From contig NZ_JAUSVO010000008.1 of NCBI RefSeq assembly GCF_030814715.1, positions 124,001 to 188,000 on the forward strand: a DNA stretch of 64,000 nucleotides, written 5' to 3'. A program made the translations under genes and the position numbers. Every line of letters begins with the position of its first letter. Positions within the stretch are counted from its first letter, which is position 1. This stretch comes from Kaistia dalseonensis (GTDB taxonomy: Bacteria > Pseudomonadota > Alphaproteobacteria > Rhizobiales > Kaistiaceae). This document shows positions 55,778 through 64,000 of this stretch, in pieces. The notes under the pieces are model-generated. The model saw nothing but the letters and a program-made list of their open reading frames with translations, did no database searches and had not been told where the DNA came from.

Positions 55778-56851
55778 TCAGACGCGTTCGGCCGCCCATT
55801 TTTCGGTCTCGATCCCGACCGCGTCGGCGATCGAGGGCAGGCCGCGCCGGTCGAGAATGCGCGAGAGGCCGGCGAGGATCGCGCCCGGCAGGCCCGGCCC
55901 CTCATAGACCATGCCGCTATAGAGCTGGACCAGATCGGCGCCCGCCGTGATCTTGGCGAAAGCGGTCTCGGGGGAATCGACGCCGCCGGCACCGATCAGC
56001 GGCAGATCGGGACCGACCAGCTTCCGGAACCGGGCGAGCACATTGGTCGACATCCGGAACAGCGGCCGGCCGGAAAGTCCGCCTGTCTCCTTGGCATGGT
56101 TCGTATCACGCAGAGGCGGGCGGCTGATCGTCGTATTGGTGACGATGACGCCGTCGATCCCGCGCGCCAGCACGATCTCCGCTATGTCGGCGAGGCCGGG
56201 CTGGTCGACGTCGGGCGCGATCTTGACGATGATCGGCACGCGCCGCGCCTCGCCGTCGCGCGCTTCCATCACGCGGCCGAGCAGTTCGTCGAGCGCCGCC
56301 TTGCCCTGCAGGTCGCGCAGGCCCGGCGTATTGGGCGACGAGACGTTGACGGTCAGATAGGAGGCGAGCGCCGAGAAGGCGCGGATACCGGCGACATAAT
56401 CCGCGATCCGGTCGGCCGAATCCTTGTTGGCCCCGATATTGACGCCGATGATGCCGCCCTTGCCGGCGCGCGCGGCCAGCCGCTGGCGGGCGGCTTCATG
56501 GCCCAGATTGTTGAAGCCGAGCCGGTTGATGACGGCGCGGTCGGCGACGAGGCGGAAGAGGCGGGGCTTCGGGTTGCCGGCCTGCGGGCGCGGCGTGACG
56601 GTGCCGATCTCGACGAAGCCGAAGCCGAGCGCCAGCACGCCGTCGGCGACCTCGCCATTCTTGTCGAGCCCGGCGGCGAGGCCGAGCGGATTGGGAAAAT
56701 CGAGCCCGAACAGGTGCCGCGCCAGCCGCGGGTCACGATCGGGCCGCACATGTGGCCCGAGCCCGGAAGCGAGGACCTTCAGCGACAGGCCGTGCGCGGT
56801 TTCCGGATCGATCTGGAAGAGGGCGGGGCGCAGCAGACCGAATGCGCTCAT
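55778..56851 (-). CDS. pyrD: Dihydroorotate dehydrogenase (quinone)
   Basis: A 357-residue class 2 DHODH, membrane-associated, oxidising dihydroorotate to orotate with ubiquinone in pyrimidine synthesis. The N-terminal helix RPALFQIDPETAHGLSLK binds the membrane; NVSSPNTPGLRDLQ holds the catalytic Ser; KIAPDVD, VTNTTISRP, GGLSGRPL and IGAGGVDSPE are FMN-site segments. The start overlaps the DUF952 stop by four bases. Confidence 0.96.
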   Translation of the reverse strand: MSAFGLLRPALFQIDPETAHGLSLKVLASGLGPHVRPDRDPRLARHLFGLDFPNPLGLAAGLDKNGEVADGVLALGFGFVEIGTVTPRPQAGNPKPRLFRLVADRAVINRLGFNNLGHEAARQRLAARAGKGGIIGVNIGANKDSADRIADYVAGIRAFSALASYLTVNVSSPNTPGLRDLQGKAALDELLGRVMEARDGEARRVPIIVKIAPDVDQPGLADIAEIVLARGIDGVIVTNTTISRPPLRDTNHAKETGGLSGRPLFRMSTNVLARFRKLVGPDLPLIGAGGVDSPETAFAKITAGADLVQLYSGMVYEGPGLPGAILAGLSRILDRRGLPSIADAVGIETEKWAAERV

Positions 56852-57192
56852 GCCATCGCGTCCGGGAAGACATGCAGCCCGTCATCGCCGAGCGGCAGGT
56901 CACGGACCCAGAGGGCGTCGCTCGTCGAGAGCGGCGCATAGAGATGTGGAAACAGCGCGCCGCCGCGCGAGACTTCCCATTTCAGCGCCGCGCCGAGCGC
57001 ATCGCCATCGATGGCGACGAGCAGCAGGCCCGTCACACCGGCAAAATGCCGTGCAGCCGTCTCGCGGGCCTGCTCGGCGGTCGAAAAATGGATGTAGCCG
57101 TCCTGGAGATCGATCGACGCGCCGGCGAAAACGCCCGCGGCCTCGGCGGCTCGCCACAATGGTTCGGGCACGATCTTGTAGACGGTTGTCAT
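56848..57192 (-). CDS. DUF952 family protein
   Basis: A 114-residue cytosolic protein of the DUF952 family (VYKIVPEPLWRAA, DGYIHFSTAEQARETAARHF, LHVFPDAMA). Often paired with pyrD in alphaproteobacteria, as here with a four-base overlap. The fold is related to ADP-ribosyltransferase-like domains; function is unknown. Confidence 0.9.
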   Translation of the reverse strand: MTTVYKIVPEPLWRAAEAAGVFAGASIDLQDGYIHFSTAEQARETAARHFAGVTGLLLVAIDGDALGAALKWEVSRGGALFPHLYAPLSTSDALWVRDLPLGDDGLHVFPDAMA

Positions 57193-57407
57193 CGGGATTC
57201 CTCGGCGGTTCGGCGGAACCTATCGGCGGCGGGGGCGCTGGACAAGATGCCATTGCGGCCGCACATGCGGATCACGCATCGGACGGGCTGGACAGGCCGC
57301 GCGCGCGGGGATAAAGGGAATGCAGAGGGATTTATTCCTGTCCATGCGTTCGAGTCCCGTCGGCGTTCGATGCGGCGCGTAGGTTCGCATTCGCGGAGGG
57401 TCCCGTC

Positions 57408-58061
57408 ATGTTGTCACACGAGCGGATCTGGGCGGCGATCGATCTTCTGGCCGCCCGCAATGATCTGTCGGCCTCGGGCCTCGCCCGCAAGGCCGGCCTC
57501 GACCCGACCACGTTCAACCGCTCCAAGCGGGTCGCGAGCGATGGCCGTCCGCGCTGGCCTTCGACCGAGAGCATCGCCAAGATCCTTGAGGCGACGGGCG
57601 AGCGCATCGAGACCTTTCTCGGCATGATCTCCATGAGCGTCACGCCGCCGGAGCCTGATCGCCCGTTCCATCTCCCTCATGTGCCGCTGATCGGCTTCGC
57701 ACAGGCCGGCGCGGGCGGCTTCTTCGATGATGGCGGCTTTCCCGCCGGGCAGGGCTGGGAGGAAGTCGCCTTTCCACCGGCGATCGAAAGCGAAGGCGTC
57801 TATGCGCTGGAGGTTTCCGGCGATTCCATGCAGCCGCTCTATCGCGACGGCGATGTGATCATCGTCTCGCCGACTGCGCCGTGCCGGCGCGGCGATCGCG
57901 TCGTCGTGCGCACGCGGGAAGGCGAGGTCATGGCCAAGGTCCTGGCACGCAAGACGACGAAGCAGATCGAACTGCTCTCGCTCAATCCCGATCACGCCAA
58001 CCGCATCATCGCGATGCGCGACATCGACTGGGTGGCGCGGATCATCTGGGCGAGCCAGTGA
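57408..58061 (+). CDS. S24 (LexA/CI-like) helix-turn-helix regulator
   Basis: A 217-residue protein with an N-terminal HTH (ASGLARKAGLDPTTFNRSKR) and a C-terminal S24 peptidase-like domain. The Ser-Lys dyad is present as Ser140 in SGDSMQPLYRDGD and Lys177 in GEVMAKVLARK, and an Ala-Gly pair (FAQAGAGG, residues 98-104) could be the cleavage site. It may be a stress-responsive self-cleaving repressor, but no phage genes surround it. Its stop overlaps the next gene's GTG start. Confidence 0.9.
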   Translation: MLSHERIWAAIDLLAARNDLSASGLARKAGLDPTTFNRSKRVASDGRPRWPSTESIAKILEATGERIETFLGMISMSVTPPEPDRPFHLPHVPLIGFAQAGAGGFFDDGGFPAGQGWEEVAFPPAIESEGVYALEVSGDSMQPLYRDGDVIIVSPTAPCRRGDRVVVRTREGEVMAKVLARKTTKQIELLSLNPDHANRIIAMRDIDWVARIIWASQ

Positions 58062-58879
58062 GGACGGTCTTCGCCGCCCTTTGCCTCGTGCTGGTGGCGC
58101 TGCTCGCCGTCATCGGCGCTTCGCATGTGATCGAGCTTTTCCGCCATGAGTTGCTCGGCCCGGAGCTCGCGATCGACCGTGTCGCCTCCGACCAACTGCC
58201 CGTGGCCGATGCCCAGCCCGACGATGGCGATGCGCCCGCCGATGCCCCGCCCGGACTGAACGAGCCATCGCCGGCCGTGCCCGAGCGTCCGTCGTCGAAC
58301 GCTGACGCCCCGCCATCGATCCGCGCGGCCGAAACCGATGCGACACCGGTTGGTGGCACGCCGCGCGTCATCACCGGGGCCGGGATCACGCCCGGGCCGG
58401 TCTCGTCCAGCCCGCTGCCACGCGAGGCCGCGCCGCCAAAGCCGCCCAAACCGGCCGAGCCCGCGCGCTGGCTGACATTCCCTCGTGTCACGGTGACCGA
58501 AACCGGGCTGCTCGATACGGGCAAGCGAAAGATCCGCCTGGCATGGATCGCCCCGCCCGATCCCGGCGCGACGTGCCGTGTCCTGCCCGATCAGGCCGCA
58601 ACGCAGCCCTGCGCGCGGCTGGCGCTCGCCGATTTTCGCAAGCGCGTGCGCGCGCTCGGCGTCGAATGCGAACTCTCGCCCGACGATGCGGCCGATCCCG
58701 CAATCGTGCCCTGTCGCATCGGCGCGACCGATCTCGCGGTCTGGCTGCTGGATCAGGGCTGGGTCACGCCCACAGCCGATGCACCGGATAATTACCGCCA
58801 GGCCGAGACGGGCGCGCGCTGCGCCCGCAAGGGACTCTGGCAGGATAGCGAACCGCCATCCTCCTGTCCCGGCGGCTGA
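58058..58879 (+). CDS. Secreted or anchored SNase-like protein
   Basis: A 273-residue protein: a hydrophobic N-terminal anchor (TVFAALCLVLVALLAVIGAS), a long Pro/Ala-rich low-complexity linker (about residues 45-140), then a domain resembling thermonuclease (KIRLAWIAPPDPGATC, ALADFRKRVRAL, LAVWLLDQGWVTP, ARCARKGLWQD). Catalytic Arg/Glu residues of true nucleases are not evident, so it may be inactive. GTG 58058 overlaps the regulator's stop (GTGA), indicating translational coupling. Confidence 0.75.
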   Translation: MRTVFAALCLVLVALLAVIGASHVIELFRHELLGPELAIDRVASDQLPVADAQPDDGDAPADAPPGLNEPSPAVPERPSSNADAPPSIRAAETDATPVGGTPRVITGAGITPGPVSSSPLPREAAPPKPPKPAEPARWLTFPRVTVTETGLLDTGKRKIRLAWIAPPDPGATCRVLPDQAATQPCARLALADFRKRVRALGVECELSPDDAADPAIVPCRIGATDLAVWLLDQGWVTPTADAPDNYRQAETGARCARKGLWQDSEPPSSCPGG

Positions 58880-58890
58880 GCAGCGCGGTT

Positions 58891-59517
58891 TCAGCCGGCC
58901 GCGCGGCGCCAGCCCATGGTGAGCAAGCCGGCGCCGATGAGCAGCGAGCCGCCGACGCGATTGACGACCCGCTGTACCGAAGGCCGGCGGATCGTCTTGC
59001 GCGCGCCCGAGGCGATCAGCGCATAGGTGAGGGCGTTCAGCGTCGCCAGCACCAGGAACGTCGCCTCGAACAGCACCATTTGCGGCAGGAGCGGCGCGCC
59101 CGCGACGAGGAACTGCGGCAGGAAGGCGACGAAGAAGACGATGCTCTTCGGATTGAGCGCCGTCACGGCATAGGCGTGCAGAAAGATGCGGACCGGCTTG
59201 GCATCGTCCGCCTCGGCCACGGCGCCCTTGGCCACCGGCGCGCGCCAGAGCTTGATGCCGAGATAGATCAGATAGGCGGCGCCGACCCATTTGAGCACGG
59301 TGAACAGCGCGGCCGAGGTGGCGAGCAGGGCGCCGAGGCCCAGCATCGAGGCCGTCATCGCCGTGAAATCGCCCAGCGCCACGCCGGCGACCGTCGCGCC
59401 GGCCGATTTGCGGCCATGGCCGAGCGCATAGGATATCACCAGCAGCACCGTCGGCCCGGGAATGGCGAGCATCACGGCGGAAGCGGCGGCGAAAGCGAGC
59501 CAATGTTCGAACGACAT
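58891..59517 (-). CDS. LysE/RhtB family amino-acid exporter
   Basis: A 208-residue inner-membrane exporter with about six TM helices. The family signature AIPGPTVLLVISYALGHGRK is near the N-terminus and TALNPKSIVFFVAFLPQF follows the third helix. It exports amino acids or their derivatives. ATG 59517 follows AGGGAG; an upstream in-frame TTG or ATG adds unlike residues. Confidence 0.92.
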   Translation of the reverse strand: MSFEHWLAFAAASAVMLAIPGPTVLLVISYALGHGRKSAGATVAGVALGDFTAMTASMLGLGALLATSAALFTVLKWVGAAYLIYLGIKLWRAPVAKGAVAEADDAKPVRIFLHAYAVTALNPKSIVFFVAFLPQFLVAGAPLLPQMVLFEATFLVLATLNALTYALIASGARKTIRRPSVQRVVNRVGGSLLIGAGLLTMGWRRAAG

Positions 59518-59583
59518 GGACGAAACTCCCTCGAAAATCGAGGGCATCAATCCACCGAAAGCGAGATTGTGCAAGCGCCCGTC

Positions 59584-60114
59584 TCAGCTTCGGCGGAAGG
59601 TGAGGTCCGACATGGTTCGTGTCGGTCCGCCGGGGCGGATCTCGTCCAGGACCTGGATCCGCAATCGGCCGCGGCCGTCATTGGTGATGCTCATCCGCGC
59701 CTTGGTGTCGCCATTGACCGGTTTTGGCCAGGTGATGGTGAGGTCGACGCGATCGCCATTGCGCCGTCCGTTCAGCGCCGCCGGACCGAGCTTCGAGCCG
59801 ATATAGGTGCCGCTATAGCTGCGCGTGCCGGGATCATAGACGAGGTTGGCGCCGATCGCGCGCGAGACAATGATCGCGCCGCGGCAATGGCCGCCCATCG
59901 CCATGCCCGATCCGGACGGGTTGCCGGTTACCGAGCATTTGACGTTCCAGGGCGAAGATCCCGCATTGCGCCGGACCTGACCGCTGCCGGACCAGTTGCC
60001 TTCGAAGCGATTGAGAAAGCCGGCTTCATCGGCGTGGACGATCGTGGTGGCAGCCAGAACGGGCACGAGCAGGCCGGCGGCGATCGCAAGGCTGGCCCGG
60101 TTGGGGCGTGTCAT
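59584..60114 (-). CDS. Secreted protein of unknown function
   Basis: A 176-residue protein with a Sec signal peptide (MTRPNRASLAIAAGLLVPVL, cleavage near VHA). The mature part is rich in Gly, Ser and beta-prone stretches (FEGNWSGSGQVRRN, GMAMGGHCRGAIIVSR, GTYIGSKLGPAALNGRR), suggesting a small beta-barrel or lipocalin-like fold. Its ribosome-binding site GGAGG lies in the 3' arm of a perfect hairpin, so translation may be controlled. Confidence 0.75.
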   Translation of the reverse strand: MTRPNRASLAIAAGLLVPVLAATTIVHADEAGFLNRFEGNWSGSGQVRRNAGSSPWNVKCSVTGNPSGSGMAMGGHCRGAIIVSRAIGANLVYDPGTRSYSGTYIGSKLGPAALNGRRNGDRVDLTITWPKPVNGDTKARMSITNDGRGRLRIQVLDEIRPGGPTRTMSDLTFRRS

Positions 60115-60122
60115 GGCGAGAT

Positions 60123-60146
60123 CCTCCGCCGCTGAAACGGCGGAGG
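60123..60146 (-). promoter_or_regulatory. Hairpin sequestering the ribosome-binding site
   Basis: CCTCCGCCG and CGGCGGAGG form a perfect 9-bp stem with a 6-base loop. On the minus strand the 3' arm ends in GGAGG, 8 bases before the ATG at 60114. It also lies 22 bp beyond the lysS stop and may double as a transcript-end structure. Confidence 0.6.
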
Positions 60147-60168
60147 TTGTTGGTGGTTCCCTGTCGCC

Positions 60169-61842
60169 TCAGCTGGCGAGTTCACCCGAAAGCGCCTTGG
60201 CGATCCGCTCGCGCGTCTCCGGAATGCCGTAGATCGCGACGAAGGAGCCGAAGCGCGGCCCCTGATCCTGACCCAGCAGGACCTGGTAGAGCCCGCGGAA
60301 CCAGTCGAGCGAGACGCCCGGCGGGTTGCCGTCCGGTCCCTTCTTGTTCGGATCGGGGAAATAGGCCCGGCCGATATCGAAGACGATCGTCTGAATCTCG
60401 TCCGCGGTCGATTCCGCCGGCAGCTTCGCCAGCGCCGCATCGAGGGCCTGGAGCGCATCGCGGATCGCGCCCTCGGGCACGACGTAATGCTTGCCGGCCT
60501 TCAACACGTCGTTGAAGTAGCGGATGGCGAAGCCGACCAGTTCGTCGAGCTTCGCATGCGTCGCGGCCGAGAGATGCGGCATGTAACGCGAGATATAGGC
60601 CCAGAGCACGCCCTTCTCCGTCGCGTCGGAGACGCTGACGAGGTTGAGCAGCATCGAGAACAGGATCGGCGAACTCGTCTCCGGCGGATGGCCCGTATGG
60701 ATGTGCCACACAGGATTGCCGATCTGCTGGTCCAGCGGCTGGCGCGGATAGGCATCGACGAAGCCGAAATAATCGTCGACCGTCTTCGGGATCACGTCGA
60801 AGGACAGGCGCTTGGCCGTCTTCGGCTTGGTGTACATGAGCAATGACAGGCTCTCGGGCGCGGCATAGGTCAGCCATTGCTCGATCGTCAGGCCATTGCC
60901 CTTGGACTTCGAGATCTTCTCGCCGTTCTCGTCCAGGAAATGCTCATAGGTGAAGCACTCCGGCGGCTCGGTGCCGAGCGCGCGACAGATCCGCGTCGAA
61001 AGCTTCACGCTGTCGATCAGGTCCTTGCCGCTCATTTCATAATCGACGCCGAGGGCGAACCAGCGCATGGCCCAATCGGCCTTCCACTGGCACTTGACGG
61101 CGCCGCCCGTCACTTCGGTCGTGACGCGCTCGCCGTCTTCCGGGTCGATATAGGTGATCGTGCCGGCCTCGACATCGCGGGCGACCATCGGAACCTGGAG
61201 CACGACGCCCGTCTTCTTCGAAATCGGCAGGAAGGGCGAATAGGTCGCCCGCCGCTCGGCGCCGAGCGTCGGCAGGATGATGTCCATGACCTCGTCATAG
61301 ACTTCGAGCATGCGGCGCAGCGCGGCGTCGAAACGGCCGGCCGTGTAGTAGTCGGTCGCGCTCGCGAACTCGTAGGCGAAGCCGAAGCTGTCGAGGAAGG
61401 CCCTGAGGCGTGCATTATTGGCCGCGCCGAACGAGGGATACTCGTTCGAGAACGGGTCGGGCACGCGGGTCAGCGGCTGTCCCAGATGCGCCTTCATCAT
61501 CTCCTGGTTCGGCACATTGGTCGGCACCTTGCGGAGCCCGTCCATGTCGTCGGAGAAGGAGAGCAGCCGCGTCGGGATCTTGTCCTCGGTCAGCAGGCGG
61601 AATGCCGTCCGCACCATGGTCGTGCGGGCGACTTCGCCGAACGTGCCGATATGCGGCAGCCCCGACGGGCCATAGCCGGTCTCGAACAGGACCGGCTCGG
61701 TGCCCGCCTGCTTGGCGCCACCATGCTTTTCCAGCCGCGCGATGATGCGCCTGGCTTCCTCGAACGGCCACGCTTTCGAGACGCGCGCAGCCTCGACCAG
61801 GGCGGGCGTCAGATCGAGAATGGGCGGCGTGGCGGTCGACAT
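60169..61842 (-). CDS. lysS: Lysyl-tRNA synthetase, class I
   Basis: A 557-residue class I LysRS, the archaeal-type enzyme found in alphaproteobacteria and a few other bacteria in place of class II LysS. The class I signatures are HIGT (residues 64-67) and the [14 protein letters not shown] loop; [12 protein letters not shown] is also family-specific. It charges tRNA-Lys with lysine in the cytosol. Confidence 0.97.
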   Translation of the reverse strand: MSTATPPILDLTPALVEAARVSKAWPFEEARRIIARLEKHGGAKQAGTEPVLFETGYGPSGLPHIGTFGEVARTTMVRTAFRLLTEDKIPTRLLSFSDDMDGLRKVPTNVPNQEMMKAHLGQPLTRVPDPFSNEYPSFGAANNARLRAFLDSFGFAYEFASATDYYTAGRFDAALRRMLEVYDEVMDIILPTLGAERRATYSPFLPISKKTGVVLQVPMVARDVEAGTITYIDPEDGERVTTEVTGGAVKCQWKADWAMRWFALGVDYEMSGKDLIDSVKLSTRICRALGTEPPECFTYEHFLDENGEKISKSKGNGLTIEQWLTYAAPESLSLLMYTKPKTAKRLSFDVIPKTVDDYFGFVDAYPRQPLDQQIGNPVWHIHTGHPPETSSPILFSMLLNLVSVSDATEKGVLWAYISRYMPHLSAATHAKLDELVGFAIRYFNDVLKAGKHYVVPEGAIRDALQALDAALAKLPAESTADEIQTIVFDIGRAYFPDPNKKGPDGNPPGVSLDWFRGLYQVLLGQDQGPRFGSFVAIYGIPETRERIAKALSGELAS

Positions 61843-62077
61843 GGAAAACCTCGTTGGGGAAAATGCCTCGTGAAGGCGCGCGGACCCTAGGGAGCGCGCG
61901 GCTTGGCGTCAATGGCCGGGGCGAAACGGGCGCGGAAAGCGGGAATGAGCCCCCTCGCTTCCTGCGCGCCCCCGGTTGAAGAGCCTGCCAAGAAATCATA
62001 GGTTCGGCGCCAAGATGACGGCGGCGACCTGCCGGCCCGGGACACTGGCGGCGACCCGCCGGCCAATGAGGAGCGAG

Positions 62078-62506
62078 ATGATGGACAAGGCGACCGGCAG
62101 CACCGTTTCCCCGCAGGAGGCGCTGATCTACGCCATGGTCACGCTCTCGGCGGTCGACCGCCAGATGACGGATCGCGAATTGCGCAAGATCGGCGATATC
62201 GTCCGCACCCTGCCGATCTTCGGCGGGTTCGATTCCAAGAACCTCGTCACGGTCGCCGAGGCCTGCGGCGCCATCGCGCGGGAAGAGGACGGGCTCCATG
62301 CCGTGCTCGCCACGATCGCGACCTCGCTGCCGAAGAAGCTGCACGAGACCGCCTATGCGCTGGCCGTCGAGGTCGCCGCGGCCGACCTGCATGTCGAGCA
62401 GGAGGAGCTTCGCTTCCTCGAACTGCTGCGCGACGTGCTCGATGTCGATGCGCTGACCGCCGCCGCGATCGAGCGCGGCGCCCGCGCACGCTACCGGACG
62501 ATCTAG
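62078..62506 (+). CDS. TerB-like (tellurite-resistance-type) domain protein
   Basis: A 142-residue helical protein of the TerB superfamily: SPQEALIYAMVTLSAVDRQM, DRELRKIGDIVRTLP and, later, VEVAAADLHVEQEELRFLELL, the acidic pattern that binds metal in relatives. ATG 62078 (ATGATG) follows GAGGAGCG. It stands alone between lysS and a small kinase gene; role unknown. Confidence 0.85.
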   Translation: MMDKATGSTVSPQEALIYAMVTLSAVDRQMTDRELRKIGDIVRTLPIFGGFDSKNLVTVAEACGAIAREEDGLHAVLATIATSLPKKLHETAYALAVEVAAADLHVEQEELRFLELLRDVLDVDALTAAAIERGARARYRTI

Positions 62507-62524
62507 CCCTTTCGTTATGAGAGC

Positions 62525-63031
62525 CTAGTCGGCGAAGGCGGTGGCGAGGAAATCGTGCACCTCGTTCCGTGCGTGAAGACGAATCTTGCGCCGCCTGAAC
62601 GACGAGAACAGTGCGTGGTGGCCCGACAGGGAACTCGAATTTTGTCGGGTGGGATACTCTGCCGCCCACGTGATCAACTCGGCATGGAGCGTGGCGTTGG
62701 CGCCCGGGCTTGGTCCGCGCGCCTTCAGCGCGGCAAGGCACTTGTCGACATCCAGATCGAGCCAGATCAGGGCGGTCGCCCGGCCTACAGCCTGCTCCGC
62801 CAGCCAGCCATAGACGCCTTCAATGACCCATCGCGGCTCCGCGGCGGCGCTCCGGACAATTTCGCGAGCGACATCCTTGTCGCGCGCCCTTTCATAGCCG
62901 CCATTTTCCCAGTTGATGGCATCGAGATCGATCGCGGTGATGTCGAGGTTCCGCGCAATCCGCTCGGCGAGCCAGCTCTTGCCGGCGCCGCAATTGCCGA
63001 TGATCAAGGTTCGAACATAGTCCGCTTGCAC
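62525..63031 (-). CDS. P-loop kinase-like NTPase (topology-modulation type)
   Basis: A 168-residue protein with Walker A GNCGAGKSW, an adenylate-kinase-like lid region and VIEGVYGWLAEQ. It resembles the FlaR/topology-modulation-protein group of small P-loop kinases with no assigned substrate. The Lys/Arg-rich FRRRKIRLHAR near the C-terminus is common in the group. It converges on the TerB-like gene. Confidence 0.85.
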   Translation of the reverse strand: MQADYVRTLIIGNCGAGKSWLAERIARNLDITAIDLDAINWENGGYERARDKDVAREIVRSAAAEPRWVIEGVYGWLAEQAVGRATALIWLDLDVDKCLAALKARGPSPGANATLHAELITWAAEYPTRQNSSSLSGHHALFSSFRRRKIRLHARNEVHDFLATAFAD

Positions 63032-63072
63032 GGGCGTCCTCCCTTCCGCGCTCGCTGAAACGACCGATCGTC

Positions 63073-63996
63073 CTAGAAATAGCCTACCGGAAAATAGCGG
63101 AGATAGAGCTCGGCGAAAGTCCCCTTGTCATAAAGACTGTCCAGCGCCCAGTCGACCGCCTGCTTGATCTCCGGGTGGCCGGGGGGGAAGGCGATGGCGA
63201 GGCCTTCGCCGAAAAAGAGCGGTTCGGTATAGGGGCCGCCGACAAAGGCGCAGCAACCCGCCGCCGCATCCGATTGCAGCCAGAAGGCCAGCTGGCCGCC
63301 ATCGCCGAACAGGAAATCGACCGTGCCGGCCTTCAGCGCCTCGCGCGCCGCGGCAGCTGTATCGAAGGGCACGCGCTCGGCCTTCGGGAAGAAGGCGGCC
63401 AGATAGGCCTCATGCGCGCTGCCCTTGACGATCGCGACCTTCCGCCCTGAAAGCGCGCCCGGCGTGATTGGCCCGGCCGGTTGGCCCGTGCGGGTCGCGA
63501 AGCGGGCGGCGGGGCGCAGATAGACATCGGAAAAGGCGAGCTTGGCGCGACTTTCCGGCGTGATTGCGATGCCCGCGATCGCCGCATCGACGCGCCCGGC
63601 GGCGACCGTCTCGATCAATCCGTCCCACGGACGGATCTGGATCGTGCAGGGAATGGCGAGCGTGTCGCAGATCGCGCGGGCGAGATCGACATTGAAGCCG
63701 GTCGGCTGGCCATTGCTGCCGATGAAGTTGAAGGGCGGGAAATCGTCCGTCGTGGTGAAGCGGATGCTCTTCACGGCCTCGACGGGCGGGCGATCGAGAC
63801 GGCGGTTCGGGTCCCAGAAATCGGGGATCGCGACGGTCCCGCCCGTGCGCGGCGCCCTTGCCGCGGCTGCATTCGGTGCAGATGCGTCCTGTGCGGCCGC
63901 TCGCGGGGGCATGACGATGCCGGCCAGCGCCATCACGAGCGCCACGACCATCACGGCACGAGTTGCCAAGGACGACTTCGCATCTCTATAACTCAA
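63073..63996 (-). CDS. Amino-acid-type ABC substrate-binding protein, start near window edge
   Basis: About 307 residues of a periplasmic binding protein of family 3 (SBP_bac_3). The signal peptide (VVALVMALAGIVMPP) is followed by a linker and the binding fold: FTTTDDFPPFNFIGSNGQPT, GFNVDLARAICDTL, WDGLIETVAAGRVDAAIAG and AIVKGSAHEAYLAAFF. The first codon is TTG 63996, four bases from the end, so the true start may be this, an ATG near 63951, or beyond the window. No permease is visible here. Confidence 0.85.
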   Translation of the reverse strand: MSYRDAKSSLATRAVMVVALVMALAGIVMPPRAAAQDASAPNAAAARAPRTGGTVAIPDFWDPNRRLDRPPVEAVKSIRFTTTDDFPPFNFIGSNGQPTGFNVDLARAICDTLAIPCTIQIRPWDGLIETVAAGRVDAAIAGIAITPESRAKLAFSDVYLRPAARFATRTGQPAGPITPGALSGRKVAIVKGSAHEAYLAAFFPKAERVPFDTAAAAREALKAGTVDFLFGDGGQLAFWLQSDAAAGCCAFVGGPYTEPLFFGEGLAIAFPPGHPEIKQAVDWALDSLYDKGTFAELYLRYFPVGYF

Positions 63997-64000
63997 AGTT

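Noticed and set aside
57340-57370. A tRNA-like T-loop string GTTCGAGTCCC
   Set aside because: The flanks do not pair as a T-stem and no acceptor or anticodon arm can be built around it.

Overview
The window is GC-rich chromosomal DNA that looks like an alphaproteobacterium of the order Hyphomicrobiales (Rhizobiales). Evidence: ALA-synthase type HemA, a long-form Dcd, class I LysS, MetZ behind a SAM-II riboswitch, an FNR/FixK box upstream of hemA, and many ABC importers for sugars, ureides and sulfonates. Genus cannot be fixed from sequence reading alone. No IS element, prophage, CRISPR array or plasmid origin was seen.

Layout. 1-7 kb is housekeeping: hslO (5' truncated by the window edge), apaG, mscL, an aminotransferase, hemA, an outer-membrane barrel protein and metZ with its riboswitch and terminator. 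7-14.9 kb holds dcd, an SDR plus glycerate-kinase pair, a DUF1275 membrane protein, a secreted LssY_C protein, an orphan LacI-type regulator and a NUDIX hydrolase. 15.1-17.8 kb is an arginase/ornithine cyclodeaminase operon divergent from an Lrp/AsnC regulator (arginine to ornithine to proline).

17.8-35.5 kb is a large nitrogen-compound locus. On the minus strand one seven-gene run carries a NitT/TauT-type ABC importer, an LLM flavin monooxygenase, a ureidoglycolate-lyase-family protein and a LysR regulator. Divergent from it are an M20 amidase/deacetylase, a GAF protein, HyuA and HyuB, a metal-dependent amidohydrolase and a ribose-type ABC importer. Together these suggest import and stepwise hydrolysis of a cyclic amide or ureide; the substrate is unknown. 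A tRNA-Gly(CCC) separates this from the next cluster.

36.1-47.8 kb is a complete sugar catabolic locus. A ribose-type importer with a DUF2291 lipoprotein and a DeoR regulator is divergent from an L-fucose/L-arabinose-isomerase-fold enzyme, a split transketolase and an FGGY kinase; a transaldolase/F6P-aldolase follows. The two control regions share a 20-bp element (17/20 identical), and one carries five CGA-headed repeats at exact 10-bp spacing, the likely DeoR operator. 47.9-52.8 kb is an ssu alkanesulfonate operon with two SsuA paralogues in tandem and no ssuE. 53-64 kb returns to mixed housekeeping: HDAC-family hydrolase, MATE exporter, pyrD, an S24/LexA-like regulator coupled to an SNase-like protein, a LysE exporter, lysS, a TerB-like protein, a small P-loop kinase and an amino-acid-type binding protein cut at or near the window end.
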